Shown piece by piece: positions 56,253-64,000 of a stretch of DNA of 64,000 nucleotides. A program made the translations under genes and the position numbers. This stretch comes from Comamonadaceae bacterium (GTDB lineage Bacteria > Pseudomonadota > Gammaproteobacteria > Burkholderiales > Burkholderiaceae), in assembly GCA_947374535.1 (NCBI GenBank), contig CANCCJ010000004.1, positions 1 through 64,000 on the forward strand, written 5' to 3'. Within the stretch, counting starts at the first letter, position 1; every line of letters starts with the position of its first letter. A model generated the notes under the pieces. The model was not told the DNA's origin. It saw nothing but the letters and a program-made list of their open reading frames with translations, and searched no databases.

Positions 56253-57386
56253 TTAAGCAGTCAGACGTGCGTGTTCACGCGTCGCGAAGCGGTCGGTCAT
56301 GCCCGACAAGTAGTCGGCAACAGCACGCGGCACATCGCTGCGCTGGGCGTAGGCAGCGGGCATTTCTTGGGGTTTGGCCAAATAAATGGCGAACAACGCT
56401 TGCACCATAGCGCGGGCACCGTCGGTGGTTTGCATGACCTGCGGGTGGCGATACAAATTGCGAAACAAGAACGACTTGAGCGCTTTGGATTCTTCATACA
56501 TCGCGGCACTGAACTGCACGATAGCTGGGCATTGGCGCGCTTCGTCGGCGCTGGCAGGGGCGTGCGTGTCGAGCGCCGCGCGTGTGGCGTTGATCACGTC
56601 GTAGACCTGGTCGCTCAACATGCGGCGAATGGTTTCGTACAACACGCGACGGCCTTGCAGCTGTGGGTATTCGGCCAAGGTTTGCGCGTGGTAGCGGGCA
56701 AACAGCGACACGTCTTGCAGCTGTTCTAACGTGAGCAAGCCGGAGCGCACGCCGTCGTCAATGTCGTGCGCGTTGTAGGCAATGGCATCGGCCAAGTTGC
56801 ACAACTGCGCTTCGACGCTGGGCTGCGTGCCGTTCAAAAAGCGAGCGGCAATGCCGTTGGGCTCTTGCGCGTTGATGAGCTCAGCGTTGCGACGGGCGCA
56901 ATGCTTCAAGATGCCTTCGCGGGTTTCGAAACTCAAGTTCAAGCCGTTGAACGCGGGGTAGCGCTCTTCCAACTCATCCACCACGCGCAGACTTTGCAGG
57001 TTGTGTTCGAAGCCGCCATACGCTGCCATGCATTCATTGAGCGCGTCTTGACCGGCGTGGCCGAATGGGGTGTGGCCGAGATCGTGGGCCAAAGCCACGG
57101 CTTCCACCAAGTCTTCATTCAGGTTCAACGCGCGGGCGATGGAGCGGCCCAGTTGCGCCACCTCCAACGAATGCGTCATGCGCGTGCGAAACAAATCGCC
57201 TTCATGATTTAAGAAAACTTGGGTTTTGTAGACCAAGCGCCTGAAGGCCGTGGCGTGAACGATGCGGTCGCGGTCACGCTGGTGCGGATTGCGAAAGCTG
57301 GGTGCGTGCGCGGGGGCTTCGGGCTCTTTGTAGCGGCGACCCCGAGATTGTTCGGGGAGGCAGGCGTAGGGGGCTAGATGGGTCAT
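56253..57386 (-). CDS. dgt: Deoxyguanosinetriphosphate triphosphohydrolase-like protein (dGTPase)
   Basis: An HD-domain dNTPase of 377 residues from ATG 57386; an ATG 13 codons earlier lies inside an inverted repeat and is less likely. No clear ribosome site marks either start. RDRDRIVHATAFRRLVYKTQ opens the domain. VAQLGRSIARALNL and ALAHDLGHTPFGHAGQDAL carry the HD residues, and YNAHDIDDGVRSGL the last ligand. It hydrolyses dNTPs to nucleosides and is sometimes a phage-defence enzyme; no special evidence for that here. Confidence 0.93.
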   Translation of the reverse strand: MTHLAPYACLPEQSRGRRYKEPEAPAHAPSFRNPHQRDRDRIVHATAFRRLVYKTQVFLNHEGDLFRTRMTHSLEVAQLGRSIARALNLNEDLVEAVALAHDLGHTPFGHAGQDALNECMAAYGGFEHNLQSLRVVDELEERYPAFNGLNLSFETREGILKHCARRNAELINAQEPNGIAARFLNGTQPSVEAQLCNLADAIAYNAHDIDDGVRSGLLTLEQLQDVSLFARYHAQTLAEYPQLQGRRVLYETIRRMLSDQVYDVINATRAALDTHAPASADEARQCPAIVQFSAAMYEESKALKSFLFRNLYRHPQVMQTTDGARAMVQALFAIYLAKPQEMPAAYAQRSDVPRAVADYLSGMTDRFATREHARLTA

Positions 57387-57421
57387 TGCTGATGCGCTTT
57401 TATTGGCTGTACTCGCTGTCG

Positions 57422-57485
57422 GCATGGGGTATGTGCCGCTTCTTCATGCTGTGCCAGAAATCATCAGCAGCACATACCCCATACC
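57422..57485. repeat. Inverted repeat between aroB and dgt
   Basis: GGCATGGGGTATGTGCCGCT (57421-57440) and the complement of GGTATGGGGTATGTGCTGCT (57466-57485) agree at 18 of 20 bases, with about 25 bases between. It could form a strong hairpin upstream of dgt. It has the look of a dispersed palindromic element, but only one copy is present here. Confidence 0.6.
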
Positions 57486-57531
57486 GCCAGGCTGCGAACG
57501 TCGGTGTTTCACACGCCTTGCTGCGCCACCC

Positions 57532-58632
57532 TTACTTTTCACAACAGTCGTCAATGACTTGGGCGACCAAGGCATCGGGGGCACCGCGAACGATGGCGTT
57601 GCCGGGTTTGTCAATCAGCACAAATTTGATTTCGCCGGCTTCGGCTTTTTTGTCCACGCGCATGTGGTGCAGGTAAACGTCCGCACCGAGTTTGGGGCCG
57701 ACGATGGGTAGGCCTGCGCGCGCCACGAGTGCGGTGAAGCGGGAGACAAACGCTTCGTCCACCAAGCCCAAACGTTGCGAGAGGTGCGAGGCCATGACCA
57801 TGCCACATCCCACAGCTTCGCCGTGCAGCCACTCGCCAAAGCCCAAGCCCGCCTCGATGGCGTGGCCGAAGGTGTGACCAAAATTCAAAATGGCTCGGAT
57901 GCCGCCTTCACGCTCGTCTTGGCTCACCACCCAAGCTTTGATTTCGCAGCTGCGCTTGACGGCGTGTGCCAAGGCTTTGGGGTCACGCGCCAAGAGCGCG
58001 TCGAGGTTGGTGTCGATCCAATCTAAAAACTGCATGTCGGCGATGGGGCCATATTTGATGACTTCGGCCAAGCCTGCGCTCATTTCGCGCTGGGGCAAAG
58101 TTTGCAAGGTGTCGAGGTCGCACACCACGCGTTGCGGTTGGTAGAACGCACCAATCATGTTTTTGCCGATGGGGTGGTTGATGGCGGTTTTACCGCCCAC
58201 CGACGAATCCACCTGAGCCAACAAGGTGGTGGGCACTTGCACAAAGGGCACACCGCGCATGTAGCAAGCAGCGGCAAAGCCGGTCATGTCGCCCACCACG
58301 CCGCCGCCCAAAGCGAAGAGCACAGTTTTGCGATCAGCGCCTTTGCCCAGCAGCTCGTCAAAAATCAGGTTGAGCGTCTGCCAGTCTTTGTGACTTTCGC
58401 CATCGGGCAAGGCCACCGTGTGGATGTGCTTGTAAAGCGGCGCGAGGGCGGCTTGCAAACGTGCGGCGTAAATCGGGCCGACGGTGTCGTTGGTGACGAT
58501 CAAGGCCGACGAAGCGTTGGGCAGGTTGGCCCAAGTGCTGGGGGCATCAAGCAGCTGAGCGCCAATCAAGATGTTGTAACTGCGGTCTCCCAAATCAATG
58601 GCGACGCGTTCGAGGTGTGGAGGGTGCGGCAT
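57532..58632 (-). CDS. aroB: 3-dehydroquinate synthase AroB
   Basis: A 366-residue NAD and zinc enzyme of the shikimate pathway. [54 protein letters not shown] and [27 protein letters not shown] show the NAD, substrate and metal sites. It begins three bases after aroK. Confidence 0.97.
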   Translation of the reverse strand: MPHPPHLERVAIDLGDRSYNILIGAQLLDAPSTWANLPNASSALIVTNDTVGPIYAARLQAALAPLYKHIHTVALPDGESHKDWQTLNLIFDELLGKGADRKTVLFALGGGVVGDMTGFAAACYMRGVPFVQVPTTLLAQVDSSVGGKTAINHPIGKNMIGAFYQPQRVVCDLDTLQTLPQREMSAGLAEVIKYGPIADMQFLDWIDTNLDALLARDPKALAHAVKRSCEIKAWVVSQDEREGGIRAILNFGHTFGHAIEAGLGFGEWLHGEAVGCGMVMASHLSQRLGLVDEAFVSRFTALVARAGLPIVGPKLGADVYLHHMRVDKKAEAGEIKFVLIDKPGNAIVRGAPDALVAQVIDDCCEK

Positions 58633-58635
58633 GAA

Positions 58636-59211
58636 TCAGACTCTGTGTGGGGGCGAGACGCGGGGGCGATCCGTTGGCATTGGGGGCGACGTGGGCGTGA
58701 TGTGCCCCGCCAGCTCCAGCTGCGACACGATCATGTTGACCAAGCTCGCCACGTTGGGTCGGCCTGTTTCGATGACGTAATGGGCCGTCTCGCGGTACAG
58801 CGGATCGCGTTTTTCAAACAGATCGCGCAAGCGCGCTTGTGGGTCAGCCACTTGCAACAAGGGACGGTTTTGGTCGTGACGCAAACGGCGAAACACCTCT
58901 TCAGGACTGGAGCGCAGGTAGAACACATGCCCCCGTTCACGCAGGCGTTCCCGGTTGATGGGACGCAGCACCGAGCCGCCGCCGCTGGAGAGCACGCCTT
59001 GGTGGTTCAGGCTTAAATCGTCCAGCACTTCAGATTCAAGATCGCGAAAGCGATCTTCCCCTTCGCGTTCGAAATACTCGCGGATGGAGCAACCCAAGCG
59101 GTGCTCAATCGCGTGATCCGAATCAACAAAGGGGAGGTGAAGACGTCGGGCGAGTTGACGCCCGACGGTTGTTTTGCCGGAACCCGGCAGACCCACCAAA
59201 ACCAACAACAT
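58636..59211 (-). CDS. aroK: Shikimate kinase AroK
   Basis: A 191-residue P-loop kinase. LVGLPGSGKTTVGRQLA is Walker A. PFVDSDHAIEHRLG, REYFEREGEDRFRDLE and LSSGGGSVLRP bind shikimate. The C-terminal tail is Pro/Thr-rich. It lies between pilQ and aroB, the usual betaproteobacterial order. Confidence 0.96.
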   Translation of the reverse strand: MLLVLVGLPGSGKTTVGRQLARRLHLPFVDSDHAIEHRLGCSIREYFEREGEDRFRDLESEVLDDLSLNHQGVLSSGGGSVLRPINRERLRERGHVFYLRSSPEEVFRRLRHDQNRPLLQVADPQARLRDLFEKRDPLYRETAHYVIETGRPNVASLVNMIVSQLELAGHITPTSPPMPTDRPRVSPPHRV

Positions 59212-59219
59212 ATGCTTTC

Positions 59220-60740
59220 TTAACGTGCAACGGCACTGTGATCGAGCATTTTAGGGGTTATGAACACCAGCAACTCCTGCTTGGCTTGGGCGGTGCGGCG
59301 GTTTTTGAACAAATAACCCAATACAGGGAGGTCGCCCAAGATCGGGACTTTGTATTCGTCCTCTTGCGCGCTGGTCTCGTAAATGCCGCCAATCATGACC
59401 GTGCCACCGTTTTCCACCAGGACTTGCGTCTTGACGTGTTTGGTGTCGATGGCAAAACCAGCGGGGGTAATTTGGCCGACGTTGTCCTTGGAAATATCAA
59501 GGTCAAGAACGATGCCGCCCTCAGGTGTGATTTGCGGCGTGACCTCTAGCTTGAGGTTGGCTTTGCGAAAGGCCAAGGTGGTCGCCCCGCTGGCTGCTGC
59601 CACTTGGTAAGGCAGCTCAGTGCCCTGCTCAATCACGGCTTTGGCTTGATCGGCCGTCACCACGCGCGGGCTAGACACCACCTTGCCTTTGCCATCGGCC
59701 TCTAAGGCTGACAGCTCAAGATTCAGAAAACGGTTCTTGGCCGAGTTGAAGATGGCTACTGCAAAACTGGCCGAGGCAAAGCCGTTAAGGCTGGCGGCTG
59801 GCAAGTTGACGAAGTTGCCCGTGGTGTCTAGCGCTTTGTCGGCGATGTTGAAGCTGGTGGCTTGTTGCGCCGTCGGGTTGGCATTGGCCATGACATTGGT
59901 ATTGGTCGTGCCCCACACGGTTTGCGCCCCGCCCTGCCCCATGCCGCCCAAACGCACGCCCAGCGTTTGGCCAAAGGTGTCGCTGGCTTGCACGATGCGC
60001 GCCTCAATCATCACTTGGCGCAGAGGGATGTCGATTTTGGCAACCATCTGCGCCACTTGGTCGATGCGCTCTGCGATGTCGGTGACGAAAAGCTGGTTGG
60101 TGCGCGGTTCGGCCATGGCGCTGCCGCGTGTACTGAGGATGCGCGAACCGCCACCCACGGCCGACAAGCTGAACGGCGCGCTATTGGCTGGCGATGCGAA
60201 GCCTCCCAACCCTGCATTGCCTAGACCGCCACCATAGCCGCCCCATGGCGCAGACGATGCAGGCAACACCGTGCCGCCTTGAATTTGCGTCAGCACATCC
60301 ACCGCCTTGGCATAGTTGAGAGTGAAGCCACGGGTTTGCATCGGCTCTACGTTTTGTGCGGCCAAACGCGTTTCATATTCCAGCTTTTCGCGTGCCGCCA
60401 CCTCGACGCGTGGCGCGACCCAGATGACGTTGCCTTGCCGCCGCAGGCTCAAACCTTTGGCCTGCGCCATGATGTCCAACACCTGGTCACATGGCACCTT
60501 GTGGAGTTTGAGCGTGAGCGAGCCCGTGACGCTGTCGGTGGTGATGATGTTGAGCCCCGTGAAATCGGCCACGAGTTGAAAGGCCGTACGCACCTCGATG
60601 TTTTGAAAATTCATAGACATGGGCGCACCGGTGTACACCGGCATTGTTTCTTGAGCGTGAAGTGGCAAAGCGCATGCGCTACACCACGCCATCAAGCAGC
60701 GCAAGGCTTCGCGGCGCGTTGAACTCCCCCAACACGTCAT
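59220..60740 (-). CDS. pilQ: Short type IV pilus secretin PilQ
   Basis: A 506-residue outer-membrane secretin. The signal peptide ends near LHAQ. The N0/STN domain (MNFQNIEVRTAFQLVADFTG) and one N1 domain (AMAEPRTNQLFVTDIAERID) precede the secretin core (SSPRVVTADQAKAVIEQGTE; PLKLEVTPQI-type strands; GGIYETSAQEDEYKVPILGD). The usual N-terminal AMIN domains are absent, so it is about 200 residues shorter than typical PilQ. It overlaps the PilO-PilP gene by ATGA. Confidence 0.93.
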   Translation of the reverse strand: MTCWGSSTRREALRCLMAWCSACALPLHAQETMPVYTGAPMSMNFQNIEVRTAFQLVADFTGLNIITTDSVTGSLTLKLHKVPCDQVLDIMAQAKGLSLRRQGNVIWVAPRVEVAAREKLEYETRLAAQNVEPMQTRGFTLNYAKAVDVLTQIQGGTVLPASSAPWGGYGGGLGNAGLGGFASPANSAPFSLSAVGGGSRILSTRGSAMAEPRTNQLFVTDIAERIDQVAQMVAKIDIPLRQVMIEARIVQASDTFGQTLGVRLGGMGQGGAQTVWGTTNTNVMANANPTAQQATSFNIADKALDTTGNFVNLPAASLNGFASASFAVAIFNSAKNRFLNLELSALEADGKGKVVSSPRVVTADQAKAVIEQGTELPYQVAAASGATTLAFRKANLKLEVTPQITPEGGIVLDLDISKDNVGQITPAGFAIDTKHVKTQVLVENGGTVMIGGIYETSAQEDEYKVPILGDLPVLGYLFKNRRTAQAKQELLVFITPKMLDHSAVAR

Positions 60741-61726
60741 AACGAGGCCTCGTGTAATGGCAAACGCACGTCACGGGTGCGCCACTCGCCCGTGGGTTCA
60801 AGTGCTAACTCCTGCACCATCAAATGGTCAGGGGCTATGGCCAGCACACGCCCAAAGTCATGCCCCAAATGGCCTCCCACGCGCACGCGATACACGGCCA
60901 TCATGGGCAGCTCTTTTTTCGCGCCAGCCGCTGGCAACACTTTGATCAATGCTTGCACGTCCGAACCCGAAGCAATCTGTCCCACGTATTGCAAACGCTC
61001 GTGCGGGAATGACTCCAAGGGCTCGCGGGCGCGCATCAACTCTGGCACAACCAAAGCTGCATAACTGGAATGTTGTTGGGCATGGCTGCGCTGGGTTTGC
61101 GTCCATGTCTGTGCGTTGAAAGGGTCTGAGGATGTTGCGCCGTCCAAGTCAACACGGGCCAAATCAAACAAGGGCTCGTGCACGGATGACTGAGGTGCCA
61201 GTGCTACCAGCTGTGCAGAAATACCGCCGCGCGGATCCGCCTTGAGCTCTAACGACGACAAAGTCACACCTGGCGCAGAAGTGGGCCACTGCTCAAGCCA
61301 AGCGAGCCACGCCGACCATGAGCCTTGCACCTGCAAACGCACAGGTACTTGCTGAAGCTGCATGGCATGCAACGCGGGAGTTTGCACGGGCTTGTCCAAA
61401 CCCAGTTGTGAAAACTGCAAACCGTGTTGCCGCGCCAGCGAGGTGAGCATCGCCGCATCCACATAGGCGGTGCTGGGTTGATCCTGCGTTTGCAGCAGTT
61501 GCGCCACTTGCTCGCGGAGCACTTGCGTGGCTTGCTGTTGAGCCGCCAGCTTTATTTGAGCCTCCGTTGCGTTGATCCAATCTTGCCCACTGCTGAGCCA
61601 CCAAGGGCACACGGACAACACACCCAGGACAGCTGCGCCACCAGACAAGACGCGTTGCAAGTGAACCGGCCAAGCCCACGGTTGACGCCAATCAAGGTCG
61701 GGCATAGAGAGGTTCTGCCACTTCAT
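60737..61726 (-). CDS. PilO-PilP fusion protein
   Basis: A protein of 329 residues from the ATG at 61726, which overlaps the previous stop by one base. The N-terminal half is PilO-like: one membrane helix (VLSGGAAVLGVLSVCPWWL), a coiled coil and a ferredoxin-like domain (MQLQQVPVRLQVQGSWSAWL). The C-terminal half (from about 210) is PilP-like: ESFPHERLQYVGQIASGSDV, then VYRVRVGGHLGHDFGRVLAI. In most relatives pilO and pilP are separate genes. The fusion would tie the inner-membrane complex directly to the secretin. Confidence 0.8.
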   Translation of the reverse strand: MKWQNLSMPDLDWRQPWAWPVHLQRVLSGGAAVLGVLSVCPWWLSSGQDWINATEAQIKLAAQQQATQVLREQVAQLLQTQDQPSTAYVDAAMLTSLARQHGLQFSQLGLDKPVQTPALHAMQLQQVPVRLQVQGSWSAWLAWLEQWPTSAPGVTLSSLELKADPRGGISAQLVALAPQSSVHEPLFDLARVDLDGATSSDPFNAQTWTQTQRSHAQQHSSYAALVVPELMRAREPLESFPHERLQYVGQIASGSDVQALIKVLPAAGAKKELPMMAVYRVRVGGHLGHDFGRVLAIAPDHLMVQELALEPTGEWRTRDVRLPLHEASL

Positions 61727-62925
61727 CACACGCCCACCTTCAAATCGGCCTCGATGCGGAACTGCCACACAGGCAAGCCCGTCTCAGATGCAGCGGGCAT
61801 CACCTGCAATTCCGGCAATTCTGGCAACTGCGTCCAAATATCAAGGGCTTTGAGCTGTTGCGCCAATTGCTGCGCGTGTCTTGCCGACAGCGCTTCACCA
61901 TGTACGGTCCAGCGCGTGCCTTGCTGCTTCACGCTGGCCACCCAAACACCCTGCGCAGCTTGGCTGAGCACACGACTCCATTGCAAGCTTTGCGCCTGCA
62001 AGTCTTTGCGGGCATGGAGCCAACGCGCTTGTTCTTCACTGCGTTGTTGTTTGGCTTTGGCCTGCGCGAGGTTTTTTTGTGCGTCGTCGTACGCACGGGC
62101 CGAGGCCGCCAAATCGTCCATAGGCGGGTATGTGGTTTCTGCAGTCAAAGAAATCACCACCGCAAAACCTGCGCCCAAAATTGCACCGCCTGCGGCACAC
62201 ACCACCACCCGCATCCACCAAGCTCGGCGCAACAGATGCTGTTTTCTTTGGCGGTGCGGCAAAAAATTGATGCGCCCCGCACGCCATGCACGTAGCGCCA
62301 AGCCAAAAGCCTCAGCACATTGCAAGGCCACGGCGGCACTGGCAGTGGGCAAGGCACCCAAGGTGTCAAATCTTTCTGAACGACACGCTGCATCGCTGCG
62401 AGGCTCCACTACGAGCGCATCGAGTCCAGCAGCCACCGCCACACCTTGCAACGTCTCAACCAAACCACGGGGTACAGCCTGCACGAGGTAACGTAGCTCA
62501 CCGGCTTGCGCTTGCTCGGTATCAAGAAGGTAGTCAATACAAACATCAGCTGAATTGACGGGCAATACCGATTGGATCTCGGCCTGCAGCTGAAACGCCA
62601 CGTCATCCTCAGACAAGCCAGCCGCCAAGGGCACGATGTGGTGAGAGACAAAAGCCTCATCCAAGCCAATATAGATGGCCTCTGGCTGGTAGTCCCCCGC
62701 CTCCAAATATTTGCGCAACCATTGACCCAACGCGAACGGCTGCAACACCTCGCCATGCGCCACCCAACCCTCTGGCAAGCTCAGACGCTCTGCGCAGCAG
62801 ACGCTGTCGGGTCGGGATTGCGAGCCTGTCAGAACGACCAAGCTGCAAACATCAGAGCCGACATCTAGGCCAACCACGCTGATACGGTGCTGGCGTGAGC
62901 GAGGCAACCATGAGGTCCAACGCAT
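61726..62925 (-). CDS. PilM-PilN fusion protein
   Basis: A protein of 399 residues from the ATG at 62925, which has AAGGA eight bases upstream. Residues 1-225 are PilM-like, an actin-fold protein with VVGLDVGSDVCSLVVL, IYIGLDEAFVSHHIV and FQLQAEIQSVLP, but shorter than normal PilM. Residues about 230-399 are PilN-like: RINFLPHRQRKQHLLRR, a membrane helix, a coiled coil and a ferredoxin-like domain. Separate pilM and pilN genes are the norm. It heads the operon pilMN-pilOP-pilQ. Confidence 0.8.
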   Translation of the reverse strand: MRWTSWLPRSRQHRISVVGLDVGSDVCSLVVLTGSQSRPDSVCCAERLSLPEGWVAHGEVLQPFALGQWLRKYLEAGDYQPEAIYIGLDEAFVSHHIVPLAAGLSEDDVAFQLQAEIQSVLPVNSADVCIDYLLDTEQAQAGELRYLVQAVPRGLVETLQGVAVAAGLDALVVEPRSDAACRSERFDTLGALPTASAAVALQCAEAFGLALRAWRAGRINFLPHRQRKQHLLRRAWWMRVVVCAAGGAILGAGFAVVISLTAETTYPPMDDLAASARAYDDAQKNLAQAKAKQQRSEEQARWLHARKDLQAQSLQWSRVLSQAAQGVWVASVKQQGTRWTVHGEALSARHAQQLAQQLKALDIWTQLPELPELQVMPAASETGLPVWQFRIEADLKVGV

Positions 62926-63030
62926 AAGAAGCATCCTTTTGTAAAGATAGGGATGCTTTGTATTTCAACGCGTTGACAAACCGCTGCGGCGGTGTTTGAC
63001 TCGGGACTTTTGTGATGAATGCACGGTTTT

Positions 63031-63036
63031 TATAAT
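63031..63036 (+). promoter_or_regulatory. Candidate -10 box for mrcA
   Basis: A perfect TATAAT lies 12 bases before the mrcA ATG in the gap shared with the divergent pilus operon. No convincing -35 is at the right distance, and the implied leader would be only a few bases long, so the assignment is weak. Confidence 0.3.
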
Positions 63037-63047
63037 ACGCACCACTT

Positions 63048-64000
63048 ATGGCGACAAACCACACCCCCGAAGGTTCGAAAGAACACGCAGCTGCCTCGGC
63101 AGCCCCCCGCTCCATGGCGCGCCAGCTTGTGCTGTGGGCACTCGGCATTGCGACGGCGGGCATGCTCATCGTGGGCCTCTTGGTCGCGGTCGCATTGGCC
63201 ATGGCCTACCCACAGCTGCCAGATATTTCCGATTTGGCTGACTACCGCCCCAAGCTCTCCATGCGGGTGTATTCGGTGGAAGGCACGCAGATTGGCGAGT
63301 TCGGTGAAGAGCGTCGCAACCTCACCCCCTTCAAAGAAATCCCCAAGGTGATGAAAGATGCGGTGCTCGCCATTGAAGACGCGCGCTTTTACCAACACGG
63401 CGGCGTGGACTACATCGGTTTGCTGCGCGCCAGCTTGGCCAACTTAGGTCGCGCCAAGAGCCAAGGTGCCTCAACCATCACCATGCAAGTGGCACGTAAT
63501 GTGTACTTGTCGTCAGAAAAAACTTTCACGCGCAAGATTTATGAAATCTTGCTGACTAGCAAACTGGAGCACATGCTCAGCAAAGACCAGATTTTTGAAA
63601 TCTATCTGAACCAAATTTATTTGGGCAACCGCGCTTACGGCTTTGCCGCCGCGTCTGAGGCCTACTTTGGCAAGCCGCTGAAAAACATCAGTATTGCCGA
63701 AGCGGCCATGTTGGCGGGCTTGCCCAAAGCGCCTTCCGCCTACAACCCGATTGCCAATCCCAAGCGTGCACGCGCACGTCAGCTCTACATCATTGAGCGC
63801 ATGGAGGAGAACGGTTTCATCACCAAGGCCGAAGCCGCAGAAGCCAAGCAAGAAGAGTTGCACATTCGCACGGCCATGAGCAACCTCAACACGCATGCCG
63901 ACTATGTGGCCGAAATGGCCCGTCAGCTGATGTTTGCGCAATACGGGCAAGACATCTACACACGCGGCTTGAACGTGTACACCACCATCCGCGCCAGCGA
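63048..64000 (+). CDS. mrcA: Penicillin-binding protein 1A (N-terminal part, cut by window edge)
   Basis: The first 317 codons of a bifunctional transglycosylase-transpeptidase. A short cytoplasmic tail and one membrane helix (VLWALGIATAGMLIVGLLVA) are followed by the GT51 domain. The catalytic glutamate is in LAIEDARFYQHGGVDYIG, and the later motifs GASTITMQVARNVYL, FEIYLNQIYLGNRAYGF and IAEAAMLAGLPKAPSAYNP are intact. The transpeptidase domain lies beyond the window. It is divergent from pilMN, as in other betaproteobacteria. Confidence 0.95.
   Translation, partial: MATNHTPEGSKEHAAASAAPRSMARQLVLWALGIATAGMLIVGLLVAVALAMAYPQLPDISDLADYRPKLSMRVYSVEGTQIGEFGEERRNLTPFKEIPKVMKDAVLAIEDARFYQHGGVDYIGLLRASLANLGRAKSQGASTITMQVARNVYLSSEKTFTRKIYEILLTSKLEHMLSKDQIFEIYLNQIYLGNRAYGFAAASEAYFGKPLKNISIAEAAMLAGLPKAPSAYNPIANPKRARARQLYIIERMEENGFITKAEAAEAKQEELHIRTAMSNLNTHADYVAEMARQLMFAQYGQDIYTRGLNVYTTIRAS

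Overview
The window is chromosomal DNA from a betaproteobacterium, most likely Burkholderiales and Comamonadaceae-like (Limnohabitans/Rhodoferax type). The evidence is the gene order secA / sspB-sspA-petCBA / tat-his / murA-ibaG-yadHG-mla / gltDB / dgt-aroB-aroK-pil / mrcA together with protein sequence style. No taxonomic marker such as 16S is present, so the genus is inference.

Layout. (1) 1-1.85 kb is a mobile-DNA scar: the end of an IS3-family element inserted in a small lipoprotein gene, followed by a tyrosine integrase. (2) 1.9-5.2 kb is core: secA with a divergent dciA-like gene. (3) 5.2-14.0 kb is a defence-type island, visibly richer in A+T in its left half. It holds a complete type II-A-like retron (promoter, msr-msd RNA, nucleoside-deoxyribosyltransferase-like effector, reverse transcriptase). 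Next to it is an eight-gene operon of mostly unrecognised genes ending in two different TIR proteins, apparently driven from a sigma-54 promoter by an adjacent activator with an N-terminal CARF-like sensor. (4) 14.0-14.7 kb is a graveyard with a broken panD and possibly a protease fragment. (5) 14.7-21.8 kb is an integrative element: AlpA-type regulator, YfjI/DUF3987 P-loop protein with iterated TTGCGAA-type repeats on both sides, coiled-coil protein, small unknowns, DUF2924 protein and a large serine recombinase. It ends beside an intact tRNA-Thr(TGT).

(6) 22-64 kb is ordinary core genome, almost all on the minus strand and tightly packed: ClpXP adaptor/RNAP-associated sspB-sspA, the cytochrome bc1 operon petABC, pdxA, a Nif3-like protein, a DegS/DegQ-like protease, tatABC, hinT, then hisGDCBHAFIE (with a mutarotase gene between hisA and hisF), murA, ibaG, a two-gene ABC exporter, the phospholipid-trafficking mlaFEDACB set, and glutamate synthase gltBD. 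After a REP-associated tyrosine transposase come a methyltransferase, a DUF1415 protein, an MFS transporter, dgt, aroB, aroK, and a compact type IV pilus operon in which pilM/pilN and pilO/pilP are fused. The window ends inside mrcA (PBP1A), divergent from the pilus operon.

The most novel item is the 7.4-14.0 kb cluster: a CARF-like sigma-54 activator, a matching -24/-12 promoter, a UDG-like protein, a coiled-coil protein, membrane and small proteins, a membrane-anchored TIR and a ThsB-like TIR, with a retron immediately downstream. It does not match canonical Thoeris (no ThsA) or type III CRISPR (no cas genes). It reads as an inducible nucleotide-signalling or NAD-targeting immune module; the function is inference.
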